A stretch of 64,000 nt of DNA from Enterobacter sp. RIT418 (GCF_003057745.1 NZ_QBJD02000005.1:124001-188000); one strand, 5' to 3'. Counted from the stretch's first letter, positions 10,791 to 19,406 are shown. Notes: generated from the letters alone by a model not told the origin. Numbers and translations: made by a program.

Positions 10791-11174
10791 ATGAGCGACA
10801 TGAACACCTCATCGGGCCCTGACGGTCAGTCCATTGATAATCTGTGGGGTGACGCCATGACCGAACAACACGCTGCGGGAATTACCGACACGATGGCTGC
10901 GCCAGCATTTTCGGACGAAATGAACCTGATCCTCGATATTCCGGTAAAAATGACCGTCGAGCTGGGGCGCACCAAAATGACCATCAAGGAGCTGCTGCGC
11001 TTAAGCCAGGGCTCGGTGGTGTCTCTGGACGGGCTGGCGGGCGAACCGCTGGATATCCTGATCAACGGCTATCTGATTGCGCAGGGGGAAGTGGTGGTGG
11101 TGTCCGACAAGTTCGGCATCCGCATCACCGACATTATTACCCCGTCCGAGCGCATGCACCGCCTGAGCCGCTAA
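10791..11174 (+). CDS. fliN: Flagellar motor switch protein FliN
   Basis: Lower C-ring protein that forms a ring with FliM and docks FliH-FliI complexes. It has 127 aa (E. coli 137). A variable N-terminal part precedes the SpoA domain (about 50-125), with LDIPVKMTVELGRTKMTIKE and SLDGLAGEPLDILINGYLIA. The stop overlaps the fliO start by 1 nt. Confidence 0.97.
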   Translation: MSDMNTSSGPDGQSIDNLWGDAMTEQHAAGITDTMAAPAFSDEMNLILDIPVKMTVELGRTKMTIKELLRLSQGSVVSLDGLAGEPLDILINGYLIAQGEVVVVSDKFGIRITDIITPSERMHRLSR

Positions 11175-11545
11175 TGAACGCAACGACCTCCCTTCCGGCC
11201 ACGGGCTCGGTGCTGATGACCGTAACCGGCGCGCTGGCGCTGATCGTCCTGCTGATGGCGGCGCTGGCCTGGGCCGCCCGCCGCAGCGGGCTGTCGCGCC
11301 GTCTCAATGACGCCAACGGCACCATGACCCTGGTGGCGACGCAGTCGCTGGGCCCGCGCGAGCGCCTGGTGCTGGTGGACGTGGGCGAGCAGCGTCTGGT
11401 GCTTGGCGTGACCGCCACGCAGATTACCTGCCTTACCGCACAGCCGCGCCCGGAAAGCGTGCCTCAGGCCGCCGCGCCTGTGGCGGCATTTCCACAGATC
11501 CTGGAAAAGCTGCGCCAGAAGTACCGTCCGGGAGGCGAGCGGTGA
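11174..11545 (+). CDS. fliO: Flagellar export apparatus assembly protein FliO
   Basis: Membrane protein needed for stable assembly of the FliP/FliR core of the export gate. It has 123 aa with one strong membrane helix (about 14-34, [18 protein letters not shown]) and a cytoplasmic domain with [20 protein letters not shown], typical of FliO. It overlaps fliP by 4 nt. Confidence 0.95.
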   Translation: MNATTSLPATGSVLMTVTGALALIVLLMAALAWAARRSGLSRRLNDANGTMTLVATQSLGPRERLVLVDVGEQRLVLGVTATQITCLTAQPRPESVPQAAAPVAAFPQILEKLRQKYRPGGER

Positions 11546-12282
11546 AACGTTACGCGCTGAACGTGCTGCTGGCGATCGGCCTGCTGCTGCCCGCGGCCTG
11601 CGCAACGGCGGCCAACGCTGACATCACCCTCGGCCAGCCGACGGGCGAGGGCGGCTGGACGCTGCCGGTGCAAACCCTGCTGCTGCTGAGCGGCTTTACC
11701 TTTATTCCCGCCGTGCTGCTGATGATGACCGGCTTTACCCGCATCATCATCGTGCTGGGCCTGATGCGTAACGCCCTCGGCACGCCGACCGCGCCGCCAA
11801 ACCAGGTGCTGGTCGGGCTGTCGCTGTTTTTGACCTTCTTCGTGATGTCGCCGGTGTTCAGCCAGATTTACGAGAAGGCCTGGCAGCCGCTGCAGGAAAA
11901 TAAAATCACCATGGAAGCGGCGCTGGCCGAAGGCGTTAAGCCACTGCGGGCCTTTATGCTCGACCAGACCCGCGAAAGCGATCTGGCGATGCTGGCCCAG
12001 ATTGCCAAAACGCCGGACGTCGCCTCGCCGGAAGACGTCCCGCTCAGCATCCTGGTGCCCGCGTTTATTATCAGCGAGCTGAAGACCGCGTTTCAGATTG
12101 GCTTCACCATCTTCATTCCGTTCCTGATTATCGATCTGGTGGTCGCCAGCATTCTGATGGCGCTCGGGATGATGATGGTCCCGCCAACGACCATCGCCCT
12201 GCCGTTCAAGCTGATGCTGTTCGTGCTGGTGGACGGCTGGCAGCTGCTGGTGGGCTCGCTTGCCCAGAGCTTTTACAGTTAG
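11542..12282 (+). CDS. fliP: Flagellar type III export gate protein FliP
   Basis: Core subunit of the FliP5-FliQ4-FliR1 export gate in the inner membrane. It has 246 aa. A cleavable-type signal sequence (about 1-23, ending CATAANA) is followed by four membrane helices. Conserved stretches include [26 protein letters not shown] and [20 protein letters not shown]. The start is a GTG at 11542 overlapping the fliO stop (GTGA). Confidence 0.98.
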   Translation: MKRYALNVLLAIGLLLPAACATAANADITLGQPTGEGGWTLPVQTLLLLSGFTFIPAVLLMMTGFTRIIIVLGLMRNALGTPTAPPNQVLVGLSLFLTFFVMSPVFSQIYEKAWQPLQENKITMEAALAEGVKPLRAFMLDQTRESDLAMLAQIAKTPDVASPEDVPLSILVPAFIISELKTAFQIGFTIFIPFLIIDLVVASILMALGMMMVPPTTIALPFKLMLFVLVDGWQLLVGSLAQSFYS

Positions 12283-12291
12283 GAGACGAAG

Positions 12292-12561
12292 ATGACCCCT
12301 GAAAGCGTAATGGTGGTGGGCATGCAGGCGATTAAGGTCGGGCTGATGGTCTCCGGCCCGCTGCTGGTGGCCGCGCTGGTCACCGGCCTGATTATCAGCA
12401 TTCTGCAGGCCGCGACCCAGGTTAACGAAATGACCATGACCTTCATCCCCAAAATCCTGACGATCGTCGGGATTGCGGTGGCGCTCGGCCCGTGGATGAT
12501 GAAAATCTTTATCGAATATACCCGCGCGGTGTTTGCCAGCATTCCCTACGCGATCGGCTGA
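12292..12561 (+). CDS. fliQ: Flagellar export gate protein FliQ
   Basis: Small export-gate subunit with 89 aa and two membrane helices (about 14-38 and 52-73). The family segment LIISILQAATQVNEMTMTF is present. An AGGAG site precedes the ATG at 12292. The stop overlaps the fliR start by 1 nt. Confidence 0.97.
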   Translation: MTPESVMVVGMQAIKVGLMVSGPLLVAALVTGLIISILQAATQVNEMTMTFIPKILTIVGIAVALGPWMMKIFIEYTRAVFASIPYAIG

Positions 12562-13340
12562 TGGCCTTCGGACTCCCTCTCGATCAGCTCTACGGGCTGA
12601 TTAGCCACTACGTTTTCATCATGGTGCGCGTTGGCGCGCTGCTGCACGTTGCGCCGATTTTCAGCGAGAAAGCGGTGAGCAAGCGGCTGCGCGCGGGCCT
12701 CTCCCTCTTGATCGCCATTCTGATCGGCGGCGCGCTGCCGGACGCCGGGGTAGGGCTCTATTCGTGGGAAGGCGCGTGGGTCATCGGCAAACAGGTCATC
12801 ATTGGCGCGGCAATGGGGTTGACGCTCCAGCTGCTGTTCGCCGCCGTGCGCATGGCGGGCGAAATCATCGGCATGCAGATGGGCCTGTCGTTTGCCACCT
12901 TCTTCGATCCCGGTGCCGGGAACAGCCCGGTGATCTCCCGGTTTCTCAACCTGCTGGTGACCCTGCTGTTTCTGGCGCTTAACGGCCATCTCTGGCTGCT
13001 GGCGCTGCTGGCGGAAACCTTTCACACGCTGCCGATTGACGCCGCGCCGCTGCACGCGGGCGGCTTCCTGTACCTGGTCACGCACGCCGGGCTGATCTTC
13101 AGCCAGGGGCTGATGCTCGGGCTGCCAATTATCTCCCTGCTGCTGTGCATCAACTTCGTGCTCGGGCTGCTGAACCGCCTGACGCCGCAGCTCTCGGTGT
13201 TTGTGATCGGCTTCCCGCTGACGCTGAGCTTCGGCATGCTGGCGCTTTTCCTGCTGGCGCAAACCCTGGCGCCGTTCTTTGAACGCCTGATGGCGACGGG
13301 GTTTGACCATCTGGCGCAGCTTATCCAGGCGCTGGCGTAG
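12561..13340 (+). CDS. fliR: Flagellar export gate protein FliR
   Basis: Single-copy export-gate subunit. The start at ATG 12561 (TGATG overlap with the fliQ stop) gives 259 aa, like the 261 aa of E. coli. It is strongly hydrophobic with about six membrane segments; GEIIGMQMGLSFATFFDP and the C-terminal FVIGFPLTLSFGM are characteristic. It ends the fliL operon, and a convergent non-flagellar gene ends only 5 bp away. Confidence 0.97.
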   Translation: MAFGLPLDQLYGLISHYVFIMVRVGALLHVAPIFSEKAVSKRLRAGLSLLIAILIGGALPDAGVGLYSWEGAWVIGKQVIIGAAMGLTLQLLFAAVRMAGEIIGMQMGLSFATFFDPGAGNSPVISRFLNLLVTLLFLALNGHLWLLALLAETFHTLPIDAAPLHAGGFLYLVTHAGLIFSQGLMLGLPIISLLLCINFVLGLLNRLTPQLSVFVIGFPLTLSFGMLALFLLAQTLAPFFERLMATGFDHLAQLIQALA

Positions 13341-13345
13341 CGGCG

Positions 13346-13870
13346 CTAGTTGGTGCAGACGATGCGGGCCACCGATTCGGTGCCGGAGGCCAGAACCTTA
13401 TTGTCCAGCAGATAAAGGGTGCTGGTGCCCACTTCCCCCTTGCCGATCTGCGGGTAAATATAATCCTTCACCTCCTGATCGGTGCTCTGGTCGCCCAGCT
13501 TGCGATGCTGGCTGGTCACCGTCAGATGAATGCGCTTGCCTTCTACCTCCGTGTCAAAACGTACCTCGCGGTGTATCGGCGTTGGGCGTCCCGCCAGCCG
13601 GCCGTCCACAAAGCGGCTCAGGCTGCCGATGTAGGTCGTATGGCCGCTGAACAGGTCGTCGCGGTACGAGCGGTAGATGCCGCGCGCCAGCGTCGCGTTG
13701 TCCTTATCCTCAATGGTGTAATAGGAGGTCGGTGCGACGCACGCCGACTTATACGGCAGATGATAAAAGGTGTAGAACACCATCCCGCCGAACCCGGCCA
13801 ACAGGCTGAAGAAGAACAGCAGCCCGAGCCTGAATTTAGTAGAGGCGAAAAAAGAACGATTCGCAGTCAT
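13346..13870 (-). CDS. FidL-like membrane-anchored protein
   Basis: A 174-aa protein with one N-terminal membrane helix (about 13-35, FRLGLLFFFSLLAGFGGMVF) and a predicted periplasmic domain. It resembles FidL/YqeJ-type proteins, which pair with ToxR-like membrane regulators in enterics. It starts inside the end of the regulator gene (35-nt overlap), so the two are almost certainly one operon. The likely role is modulation of the partner regulator on the periplasmic side; that is inferred from the pairing, not from catalytic motifs. It lies between fliR and fliC but is not a flagellar component. Confidence 0.7.
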   Translation of the reverse strand: MTANRSFFASTKFRLGLLFFFSLLAGFGGMVFYTFYHLPYKSACVAPTSYYTIEDKDNATLARGIYRSYRDDLFSGHTTYIGSLSRFVDGRLAGRPTPIHREVRFDTEVEGKRIHLTVTSQHRKLGDQSTDQEVKDYIYPQIGKGEVGTSTLYLLDNKVLASGTESVARIVCTN

Positions 13871-14639
13871 TTCCCGAGTCCTTTAAGCGTTGTTGGCAGG
13901 CGATGAGCCCCTGAAACGTGCTCATCTTTTCTGAGCCTGTCGTGACGTACAGCACCAGCGCGGGCTTCTCCCCGGCCCGTTTATCCAGCACGTGCTGCAT
14001 ATAGGTTTGCAGCGTGGCCTCAATGAGCGCCTGTTTGTTCTCTTCGCTCGCCTGCACCAGCACTTCGGCCCCGGGCGGCACTCCCGGCCCGGACCAGGGC
14101 ACAAAGTGGACCGGCACCGGGGTAAAGAAAAAGAGGCTACGCATCAGCACGGATAACCCTACGCCGACCAGCAGACCGGCGACAGCCACGCCTGCGGCCC
14201 GCAGAAGGCCTTTACGGGCGCGGGGCAGAACGTGAGAAACGGCCGGAGGAGGGGCGTCCGGCGCAGGCGCCAGCGCGGGAGCGTCCGCGGCGGGCTCGGG
14301 CTGCCCGGCGCTATTTTCCCGGACAATCAGCCGGTAGCCGCTGCGCGTCACGGCGACGAGAGTAATGGTTTCATGCACGCCAAGCTGGATAAACGCGCGG
14401 CGGAGCTTGGTGATCATCACCCGCACGCTGTTGTCGGTCACTTCCACGCCGGCGCTGCGCCAGCCGATATCCATAAGCTGTTCCTGAGACAGCACTTCGC
14501 CCGGCGCATTTACCATAGCGGCGAGACACAGGCACGCGCTTTGCGGAAGCGTAACGCTCTCTTCACCGTCCGTGCGGGAGAGGGTGCGCGTGTGAACATC
14601 CAGCGTTACGCCCGTTCCAATCGCAATGTTATTGAGCAT
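13836..14639 (-). CDS. Membrane-bound winged-helix regulator (CadC/ToxR/YqeI type)
   Basis: A 267-aa regulator. The N-terminal OmpR/PhoB-type winged helix (about 10-105) includes LSQEQLMDIGWR, VTDNSVRVMITKLRRAF and VAVTRSGYRL, the usual ToxR/CadC DNA-binding signature. A Pro/Ala-rich linker is followed by one membrane helix (about 150-172) and a short periplasmic domain of about 90 residues. There is no receiver domain, so it probably senses through its periplasmic part and/or the FidL-like partner. Targets are unknown; adjacent flagellar or surface genes are possible. Confidence 0.8.
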   Translation of the reverse strand: MLNNIAIGTGVTLDVHTRTLSRTDGEESVTLPQSACLCLAAMVNAPGEVLSQEQLMDIGWRSAGVEVTDNSVRVMITKLRRAFIQLGVHETITLVAVTRSGYRLIVRENSAGQPEPAADAPALAPAPDAPPPAVSHVLPRARKGLLRAAGVAVAGLLVGVGLSVLMRSLFFFTPVPVHFVPWSGPGVPPGAEVLVQASEENKQALIEATLQTYMQHVLDKRAGEKPALVLYVTTGSEKMSTFQGLIACQQRLKDSGNDCESFFFRLY

Positions 14640-15092
14640 AGTTATTTGATTCTTCTGATGTCATGGGTAACGCTTCCGGCTGTTGTAATTAATAGTAATG
14701 AAAACACGTTCTTGCTAGCCAGCGGCCCGAAAGCGACATGCTTTTTATGCCTTACGTCTTTTTTTTGCAACCATTAAGTCATAACGGCCCTGGTAACTTT
14801 AAGGTTATTAACGGCGCGCTCATTAACCTTATTAAAAATGCGCCATTGGCGGTTTTGCTTTAATTGTATTAAAACCAATCGGTTAGTTTTATTATTGAAA
14901 TAGTAGGCCTTTTCTGGCGTTGAGAACGATACGCAACGCTCATTTAGCGTTAATAAAAATTAATGGACAATAAATTATTAATTGTAGGGAGAAGGGCGGG
15001 TGAACGGTTGCGAACGCGATGCGGGAATTTATACTGGGGTGAAACACATGTTATTGAATTTATTACGTAGAACTTAATTACAAGGATGGCTT
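14640..15092. other. AT-rich intergenic region between divergent regulator and DoxX genes
   Basis: This 453-bp non-coding stretch is much richer in A and T than its surroundings, with several TTAA-rich runs of the kind often bound by H-NS. It must contain the promoter of the leftward membrane-bound regulator and that of the rightward DoxX gene. Only the latter could be placed (15008-15035). No small gene was seen. Confidence 0.5.
15008..15035 (+). promoter_or_regulatory. Candidate sigma-70 promoter for the DoxX gene
   Basis: TTGCGA at 15008-15013 and TATACT at 15030-15035 are spaced 16 bp, about 50 bp before the ribosome site of the DoxX gene. This is a good match to the housekeeping consensus; no operator could be recognised. 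Confidence 0.45.
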
Positions 15093-15584
15093 ATGTTAAC
15101 GCTCAAACGCTGTTTACACACTTCCGATGCCCCGTCGATGTTTCCCGTCTTTATTTGCCGCCTGGTGCTCGGCGTATTTTTCTTTACTACCGGATTCAAT
15201 AAATTATTTGTTCCCGATAACCAGCTCCTGATGCTGGACACCATGCACGATGCGGGTATTCCTTTTCCCGCGGCGATGGCGGTTGTGGTTTCATTTCTGG
15301 AGTGTGCGATGGGCTTCCTGCTGATGCTTGGGCTGCTCAGCCGCCTGAGCGCCCTGACGCTGTTTACCATTAGCGGCGTGGCGCTGGTGACGATTGGTAT
15401 TTACACCATTCCACAGGGGCTTAATGCAATTGCCTGGCTGAGCTGGCTGTTTTATTTGCCGGAGACCCTTTATATGGTGCTGAGCCTGCTCATCATCGCC
15501 TGGGGAGGAACCTATTACAGCCTCGACGGCTGGCTGGTGAAGCGCGGGCAGAGCGGGCGCAAAGTTGTTTTTGTTGAGGGATAA
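15093..15584 (+). CDS. DoxX family membrane protein
   Basis: A 163-aa protein with four predicted membrane helices (about 18-38, 61-83, 88-108, 120-140). It fits the DoxX family through RLVLGVFFFTTGFNKLF near the start and FLECAMGFLLMLGLLSRLSA. DoxX-like proteins are small inner-membrane proteins often linked to redox or thiol stress; no specific substrate can be deduced. AAGGA precedes the ATG at 15093. A short GC hairpin (15660-15676) separates it from the next gene, which may share its transcript. Confidence 0.8.
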   Translation: MLTLKRCLHTSDAPSMFPVFICRLVLGVFFFTTGFNKLFVPDNQLLMLDTMHDAGIPFPAAMAVVVSFLECAMGFLLMLGLLSRLSALTLFTISGVALVTIGIYTIPQGLNAIAWLSWLFYLPETLYMVLSLLIIAWGGTYYSLDGWLVKRGQSGRKVVFVEG

Positions 15585-15700
15585 CAGGAATGCGCTGTTA
15601 TTAACGGTTTGACGAGCATATTTCCCGATCCCCGCATAATAAAATAGCCCTGAAGAAAAGGCAGCGTCCTGCTGCCGTTTAACGTACAGGCGCTAAGCAC

Positions 15701-16864
15701 ATGGTTTTAACAGTCATACTGGTCATTATCTTTATTACGTTACTTATTCTGGTGCAGACCGGGGTGATCCCGTGGTTTATCCGCACCGAAGGGGATCGCC
15801 TGCGCTCGCAGGTTGATACCCTGGCAACGCAGCTCAGGGAGCAGCTCGACCGCGTGGAGGCGCAGCAGCGCTCGGTGACCGAGAGCGTGGTGACGCTTAA
15901 AAGCTTCGCGCTGGACAAAAGCGCCCCCGGCGAGCCGGACGGCACCGAAGAGGCGGGCAGCAGCCGCCCGTTCTACGGGGCGCTGGTGAAGGAGATGGGC
16001 GAACGCCTGGGCGGGCGCGCGTGGATTGTCGAAGACACCGGGCGCATCATTGGCGATGCCGCAGGCGCGCCCAACGTGCAGTCGCTTAACGATACCGATC
16101 TGCCGATGGCGGTGCCGCTGCGCTCGCTGCTGGCGCAGTCGGGCGAGGGCCTGCGGCACACCAGCTTTCGCAGCGCCAGCGGCGAGCACACGCTGATTGT
16201 TATGCCGGTGGCCGAGACCCCGTGGCTGCTGGCGATTGACGTTCCTACCCGCCGGATGGGCGAACGCGCGGGCATTCTCCTTCGCAAGCCCTGGCCGCTG
16301 GCGGCGCTGCTGCTGGTCTCCACCCTCACGCTGCTGCGCAGCCTGAACCTGCACCTTTCCCGCCTGAACGAAGAGCTTCCTTCCCAGCTTAGAAGCGAAC
16401 AGGGGGAGCACCTCCCGCCGCTGATGCAGGAGGTAGGCGAGCAGGTGAACGCCGTGGCCCGCGCTGCCGTCACCATTGCCCAGGAGAACGAACGCCTGCT
16501 GCGCGTGCCGGAACCCAACCCTAACGTATTAGCGACCCTCAGCGAAAGCGCAACCAGCGTGGTCCGGGCAATGGGCACGCTGAACGAGGCCGCGCTCGCG
16601 ATTGCCGACAGCAGCGGGGCGCTGGTCCAGCTCGCCAGCCGCGCCTACAGCTACTCCCTGCATAACGAAGAGAGCGTGTTTGCCGTCGAGTCGCGCAACC
16701 TCGCCAGCCGCTGCGCGCGCTCCTCGAAAGAGCTGCGGGCGCTGCTTGAAGACGCGATGATGCAGGCGCAGAGCGGCGTGCCTTCCGTGGCGCACAACAA
16801 CAGCGTGCTGATTGAAGAAGTTTATACGGTGGCGAACGCGCTGACGCAGAGGGTAAAAGGGTAG
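15701..16864 (+). CDS. Cache-type chemoreceptor-like protein with degenerate signalling domain
   Basis: A 387-aa membrane protein. The first membrane helix (about 3-24) is followed by a coiled coil and a periplasmic domain (about 75-195) with Cache-like features: WIVEDTGRIIGD, GEHTLIVMPVAETPWLLAID. A second membrane helix is at about 205-225. The cytoplasmic part is only about 160-185 residues. It keeps NLASRCARSSKELRALLEDA, which aligns with the NLAQRSA..AKEIK..IEDS arm of methyl-accepting proteins. The hairpin tip is not recognisable: where receptors have [20 protein letters not shown], this has a shorter unrelated sequence. I see no clear HAMP domain. It is probably a diverged receptor that cannot bind CheA/CheW normally. 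The resemblance is by eye only. Confidence 0.6.
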   Translation: MVLTVILVIIFITLLILVQTGVIPWFIRTEGDRLRSQVDTLATQLREQLDRVEAQQRSVTESVVTLKSFALDKSAPGEPDGTEEAGSSRPFYGALVKEMGERLGGRAWIVEDTGRIIGDAAGAPNVQSLNDTDLPMAVPLRSLLAQSGEGLRHTSFRSASGEHTLIVMPVAETPWLLAIDVPTRRMGERAGILLRKPWPLAALLLVSTLTLLRSLNLHLSRLNEELPSQLRSEQGEHLPPLMQEVGEQVNAVARAAVTIAQENERLLRVPEPNPNVLATLSESATSVVRAMGTLNEAALAIADSSGALVQLASRAYSYSLHNEESVFAVESRNLASRCARSSKELRALLEDAMMQAQSGVPSVAHNNSVLIEEVYTVANALTQRVKG

Positions 16865-16895
16865 CCGTTGGCCTCTCCCTCTCCCTGGAAGAGTT

Positions 16896-16987
16896 ACAGC
16901 CTGGCACATAATCCCCCCCTCCCTTGAGGAACTCCAGCCTGGCACATTCTACCCCCTCTCCCTTGAGGGAGAGGGCTGGGGTGAGGG
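16896..16987. repeat. Two copies of a CTGGCAC...CCCTCTCCC palindromic repeat
   Basis: Copies begin at about 16896 and 16934, each with CAGCCTGGCACAT followed by a C-rich block. The second contains a perfect hairpin CCCTCTCCC/GGGAGAGGG at 16954-16975 followed by a GGGTGAGGGGG tail. A third copy of the same unit in the same orientation is at 21979-22034. They resemble the intergenic palindromic repeats of enterics. The strong stem may also limit read-through from the upstream gene. Confidence 0.7.
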
Positions 16988-17165
16988 GGAAAACACAGCC
17001 TCAGACTTCATGCCTTTCCCCGCTTTTCTGAAGCCGCCTCGCAAGTTTCAATTTCTCCCTGATGACTCTCTGTTAATCCCTTATTGCCGGGCGTATTGTG
17101 CACGCACGTCAGCCACAGCTGGCGTCGGGATTGACCTCCTGAATGAACTCACTGTCGGCACGTGT

Positions 17166-17328
17166 TATAGTGCCGTACGCTTTGTCACACCTCAATGGTG
17201 GGCCAGGCGGGGGCGCTGTAAAGCGCGCCGGTATCAGTGAGCCGGTAAGGTCAACCCTGTCTGGTTCCGCCACCCGCAAGATTGACCTCTTCAGTGGCGG
17301 ATTTTTGAAATTCACTGGAGTTTGCATT
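17166..17328 (+). ncRNA. C4-like structured leader RNA (phage-type)
   Basis: The leader of the small gene at 17329 is highly structured. TTGACCT at 17131-17137 (just upstream) and 17282-17288 is complementary to AGGTCAA at 17248-17254. CCGCCAC at 17267-17273 pairs with GTGGCGG at 17294-17300, and GGCGCTGTAAAGCGCGCC forms another stem near 17209-17230. This alternation of short complementary boxes before a small ORF resembles the C4 antisense RNA leaders of phage P1/P7 and P4-like elements, where processed RNA blocks translation of the downstream gene. Boundaries are approximate; a TATAGT at 17166 could be the -10 of its promoter, in which case transcription would begin a few bases later. Confidence 0.45.
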
Positions 17329-17763
17329 ATGTCCTTACATCATCTCTTCACCACCCCGTTCGACCACTATACCGATTTCACCGAGCTCGCCGACCACTGC
17401 GAGCGCTTTTGCGAAGTGCTGGTTGAAGAAAGCGATCCTCTCGTAATAGCAGCGCTATGCGGCCGCCTGAACGCCTGTTTGACCCTACTTAAGCCGACGT
17501 TAACCGATCCGGTTCCACCTCACCTGGTGGGCTATTTGACCGTGGACAGTGAACCGGTAACGTACCCGGAATTTAACCCAGAAACCGATCAGCTTTGCCG
17601 CTACTGCGAAGTGATTACTCAGCAGCTGCTGGGAGGAGGGCTTTCAGAAAGCAGCGCGCGAGTAATGACGGATTTACTGTACGACCTGACGGGCTACTTT
17701 GCCGAAAGGCTGAAATTCCCTCGCTGGATACGCACGCAGGAAGGCGTGGCGTTTATAGAATAA
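17329..17763 (+). CDS. Small prophage/satellite-type protein of unknown function
   Basis: The start at ATG 17329 has a CTGGAG site 8 nt upstream and gives 144 aa; a longer in-frame ORF exists from 17143 but would run through the structured leader. The protein is acidic and mainly helical, with motifs such as TTPFDHYTDFTELADHCERF and VDSEPVTYPEFNPETDQLC. From memory it resembles small accessory proteins (sometimes labelled derepression proteins) of P4-like prophages; I cannot confirm this. No integrase or other phage gene is nearby, so it looks like an isolated remnant. It converges on fliC. Confidence 0.6.
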   Translation: MSLHHLFTTPFDHYTDFTELADHCERFCEVLVEESDPLVIAALCGRLNACLTLLKPTLTDPVPPHLVGYLTVDSEPVTYPEFNPETDQLCRYCEVITQQLLGGGLSESSARVMTDLLYDLTGYFAERLKFPRWIRTQEGVAFIE

Positions 17764-17787
17764 AAAAAGCCCTCCACCAGGGAGGGC
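17762..17787 (-). terminator. Rho-independent terminator of fliC
   Basis: Read leftward, the stem GCCCTCC / GGAGGGC (17769-17787, 5-nt loop) is followed by seven T residues (A-run on the plus strand at 17762-17768). It lies 50 bp beyond the fliC stop and touches the end of the convergent small gene. Confidence 0.85.
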
Positions 17788-17836
17788 AACCGCGCACGGA
17801 GGAGATGCGCGTAAGTGTTTGAGGCGGTTAAGCAGA

Positions 17837-19342
17837 TTAACGCAGCAGGGACAGCACGTTCTGCGGAACCTGGTTAGCCTGGGCCAGTACGGACACGCCT
17901 GCCTGCTGCAGGATGTTCGCGCGGCTCATGGCGGACACTTCTACGGAGAAGTCGGCGTCCTGAATACGAGAGCGCGCTTCGGTGGTGTTGATGATGTTGG
18001 TGTTCAGGTTCGCGATGATGGAACTGAAGCGGTTCTGAACGGCACCCAGATCGGCGCGGAAGTCAGACACAACGGTCATTGCTTTATCGGTATTTTCCAG
18101 CAGCTTGTCGGCAGCCAGCTGGCCTGCGCCCTGCTGGATAGCCTCTGCGTCGCCGAAGCGGGCTTTAGCGCTGCCAGCGACCGCGCCAACAGCGTCCAGC
18201 GTGAAGGTGTGAACCTCGCCGTCTTTGTTCATTGCATAGTAGGTGCCAGCAGGCGCTGAACTATCTGCGGAGAAGATTTTCATTTTGGAGGTTGCCATGT
18301 CGGCCCCGCCGAACAGGCTCGCGGAGATATCTTCCATCATATCTTCGGTAAGGGTCATATCGGTCGTGGCACCGGTGACGGTAGCACCCACGTCGAGCCG
18401 CTTCATGTTGGCCACGGTGCTCTTACCGTTCAGAAGCATATCTTTATCGGCACCCGTTACCTCGGTATAGGCAGTGGCTGCGACTTTACTAATTTCTGCA
18501 TGCGTTGCAGGAGGACCACCAACAGCTTTAAAGGTAATTTGGTCAGTGTCTATCTGGAAGAGTTTATCGTTCGCTTTGCTATAGGCGAAGACTTCACCGG
18601 TTTTGTCATTGACATGGAATTCAACATCGGCAGCATCTACCGCGCCAATTGCCTTAAATACTACAGCTCCGTCAGTAGCCTGGTTAACTTTCCAGTTGAG
18701 CGCTTTACCACTCACTGTAGCTTCAATGCCAGTGTCCACACCGTCACCTTTTACCGCTGCAGCCTCTTCATACTTGCTGGTGCTGCCCACTTTAATGCCG
18801 ATGGAAGCAAAGTCATCCATGAAGGTATCCAGGCCCAGGGTTTCCAGGTCCAGCTTATTAAGCTTGATGTTGATGGTGTCGGAATCTTTATCACCGATCT
18901 GGATGGTGATTTCTTCACGGGAGCCGTCAAACACGTTTACGCCGTTGAAGTTAGTCACTTCCGCAACGCGGCTGATCTCTTCCAGGCGGGTACCGATCTC
19001 TTTCTTGATGGAGTCCAGGTCGCTGGTGGAGTTGGTGCCGTTCTTCGCCTGTACGGTCAGCTCGCGGATACGCTGCATGTTTTCGGTTACTTCTTCCAGC
19101 GCGCCTTCGGTGGTCTGTGCCAGGGAGATACCGTCGTTGGCGTTACGCGCCGCCTGGGTCATGCCGCGGATAGAGGAGGTGAAGCGGTTAGAAATGGCCA
19201 GGCCCGCCGCGTCGTCTTTTGCGCTGTTGATACGCAGACCGGAAGAGAGGCGCTGAATCGCGGTACCCAGAGAGGTCTGGGATTTGTTCAGGTTGTTCTG
19301 AGCCATCAGGCTCAGTGCGTTGGTATTAATGACCTGTGCCAT
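17837..19342 (-). CDS. fliC: Flagellin FliC
   Basis: The filament protein, 501 aa (E. coli K-12 498). Conserved D0/D1 ends are intact: N-terminal [20 protein letters not shown] and [20 protein letters not shown], which includes the TLR5-recognised region, and C-terminal [20 protein letters not shown] to [12 protein letters not shown]. The centre (about 180-410) is the variable D2/D3 surface domain, rich in Ala, Asp and Thr. It is the only flagellin gene in the window. It is monocistronic with its own sigma-28-like promoter and terminator, and divergent from fliD. Confidence 0.98.
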   Translation of the reverse strand: MAQVINTNALSLMAQNNLNKSQTSLGTAIQRLSSGLRINSAKDDAAGLAISNRFTSSIRGMTQAARNANDGISLAQTTEGALEEVTENMQRIRELTVQAKNGTNSTSDLDSIKKEIGTRLEEISRVAEVTNFNGVNVFDGSREEITIQIGDKDSDTINIKLNKLDLETLGLDTFMDDFASIGIKVGSTSKYEEAAAVKGDGVDTGIEATVSGKALNWKVNQATDGAVVFKAIGAVDAADVEFHVNDKTGEVFAYSKANDKLFQIDTDQITFKAVGGPPATHAEISKVAATAYTEVTGADKDMLLNGKSTVANMKRLDVGATVTGATTDMTLTEDMMEDISASLFGGADMATSKMKIFSADSSAPAGTYYAMNKDGEVHTFTLDAVGAVAGSAKARFGDAEAIQQGAGQLAADKLLENTDKAMTVVSDFRADLGAVQNRFSSIIANLNTNIINTTEARSRIQDADFSVEVSAMSRANILQQAGVSVLAQANQVPQNVLSLLR

Positions 19343-19406
19343 TGTTATATCCTTCTAAGTAATAACGACTGTATGTGATATGCGTTCGTTGATGCGCATA
19401 CTGAAT

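Noticed and set aside
15603..15631. Sigma-28 promoter before the receptor-like gene (CCCGATCC at 15624)
   Set aside because: The spacer to the only -35-like sequence would be 13 bp and the -10 matches five of eight bases.
16865..17828. A larger prophage at the C4-like leader
   Set aside because: No integrase, attachment repeat, replication or structural phage gene is found on either side; flagellar genes begin immediately.
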